Of a stretch of 12,968 nt of DNA, positions 12,122-12,968 are shown piece after piece. The notes under the pieces are model-generated. The model worked only from the letters and a program-made list of their open reading frames with translations, did not search any database and had not been told where the DNA came from. The DNA comes from JBBRMQ01 sp038230775 (GTDB lineage: Bacteria > Acidobacteriota > Thermoanaerobaculia > Gp7-AA8). Position 1 is the stretch's first letter. Every line of letters starts with the position of its first letter. The translations under genes were made by a program, and so were the position numbers. The DNA lies in assembly GCA_038230775.1 (NCBI GenBank), contig JBBRMQ010000113.1:1-12968 (forward strand), written 5' to 3'.

Positions 12122-12968
12122 ATGCGACGGCTGTCGATCGCCCTGGTCGCCATCTTCGTCTTCACGTTTGCGTTCAACCGGCTCGACCTTCTCTACTCGC
12201 ACAAGTTCTTCGACGTGACAGGCAACGCCGAGTGGATCTGGGCCCGCCATCCGCTCAGCCGCGGGATTCCGATCGCGTTCTTCGTCACGCGGGACTTCAA
12301 CCTTCCGCCGGACCGCTACTTCACGAAGATCAAGATCGCCGCCGATCCAGAGTACACGCTGTACTTCAACGGGCAGATGATCGCGGCGCGGCGTGGCGAG
12401 GATGGGCACAACCTCGATGTCTACGACGTGAGCAAACTCGCGCGGGACGGACGGAACCGCATCGTGATCGCGGCGCGAAGCGCGAATGGCGTTGGTGGGG
12501 TGATCGCCGCCGTCGATACGCGCCCGGACTTTCACCTTCTCGCGACCGATGGGACGTGGCACATCGTGCGACGCTGGAGCGATGATCTGCCGCTGCACGA
12601 TCCGCCGCTCGCGTCCGCGCCCATCCTCCTCGGCCGTCCGCCGGCGAGGCGCTGGAACTATCTGACGGCGCGCGACGGCACATTCCTGTTGCCGGCCAGA
12701 CGGGTGCTGAAGCCCGTGCGTAGCATTCGCGTCAATGCGGCGCTCCAGGACATCGATGTCATCGGCGGAGTGGCGGTGGCGGGATCGCATCCGACGCCCG
12801 GCATCGCCTACGAATTCGGCAGCATCGACGCGCGGGTGCAACTGGTCACGTTGCCGCGCTCATCGGGGAGCCGGCTCGTTCGCATCCGGCGCGGCTACTG
12901 GCTCGACGACCTGACGCCGGCGGAAGGGGACGTCGAGTCTTTCGTCTTCGCGCCTGGCGAGCGTGTGC
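12122..12968 (+). CDS. Unrecognised anchored/exported protein, sugar-binding-like beta domain, 5' part
   Basis: The frame runs open to the window edge (282 codons visible), with codon use like its neighbours. The N-terminus MRRLSIALVAIFVFTFAFNR is a clear signal anchor or signal peptide. After it, residues ~52-131 look like a jelly-roll domain of the kind attached to glycoside hydrolases: FFVTRDFNLP, YTLYFNGQMIA (79-88), LDVYDVSKL (98-106), RNRIVIAARSANGVGG (111-126). In such domains a YxNG turn, a YDVS/T strand and a GxNxIxV strand recur. The rest is probably more beta structure. I do not recognise the whole protein and assign no enzyme. The start at 12122 has GGGAG 11 bases upstream. An in-frame ATG at 12080 would add 14 residues and share CATG with the kdsB start. 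It is divergent from kdsB. Confidence 0.75.
   Translation, partial: MRRLSIALVAIFVFTFAFNRLDLLYSHKFFDVTGNAEWIWARHPLSRGIPIAFFVTRDFNLPPDRYFTKIKIAADPEYTLYFNGQMIAARRGEDGHNLDVYDVSKLARDGRNRIVIAARSANGVGGVIAAVDTRPDFHLLATDGTWHIVRRWSDDLPLHDPPLASAPILLGRPPARRWNYLTARDGTFLLPARRVLKPVRSIRVNAALQDIDVIGGVAVAGSHPTPGIAYEFGSIDARVQLVTLPRSSGSRLVRIRRGYWLDDLTPAEGDVESFVFAPGERV

Noticed and set aside
12082..12177. N-terminal extension of kdsB by 32 codons
   Set aside because: The extension is not KdsB-like; the conserved N-terminus begins right after the ATG at 12081.
11468..12841. 457-codon minus-strand open frame across kdsB and the last gene
   Set aside because: It overlaps kdsB in another frame and the plus-strand anchored protein, and has an Arg-rich composition without motifs.

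Overview
The window looks like the chromosome of a GC-rich, diderm (LPS-bearing) bacterium. The diderm signs are genes for KDO synthesis (kdsA, kdsB), the LPS-assembly lipoprotein LptE and an OmpW-type outer-membrane barrel. My best guess at lineage is Acidobacteriota or a neighbouring deep phylum. That rests on gene style and on the many intergenic hairpin and heptamer repeats; there is no rRNA or clade-specific marker to confirm it.

Layout, left to right. (1) 1-3451, plus strand: 3' end of an ompW-like gene, then leuS and lptE, which overlap by ATGA. This is the start of the widespread leuS-lptE-holA cluster, but holA is absent. (2) 3452-3567: a convergent spacer made almost entirely of inverted repeats. 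(3) 3568-5241, minus: a UbiB/ABC1 (AarF) family atypical kinase, divergent from metK. (4) 5319-6488, plus: metK, followed by three back-to-back GC hairpins. (5) 6572-12081, minus: kdsB, pyrG, kdsA and a multi-pass GT-C-like membrane protein. kdsB-pyrG-kdsA is a familiar KDO/LPS gene order. Here it is interrupted on the opposite strand by a wrecked DUF72 (YecE-like) gene at 9110-9455. (6) 12122 to the edge, plus: the start of an unrecognised membrane-anchored or exported protein with a beta-sandwich-like sugar-binding look.

Functionally, the minus-strand cluster makes KDO-8-phosphate (KdsA) and CMP-KDO (KdsB), with PyrG supplying the CTP that KdsB uses. LptE acts at the end of the same envelope pathway, and the GT-C-like protein may glycosylate a lipid-linked envelope component. 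leuS and metK are housekeeping genes.

The most unusual feature is the small-repeat ecology. Nearly every spacer longer than about 70 bp, apart from the ubiB-metK promoter region, holds engineered-looking hairpins. Two separate loci carry a paired-hairpin element with the same ends (GTGTGG ... CCTACAC) but different stem sequences. Three loci carry tandem 7-bp repeats. In three genes (leuS, lptE and the GT-C gene) such repeats lie inside the reading frame and are translated. I found no rRNA, tRNA, CRISPR array, insertion sequence or intact mobile element.
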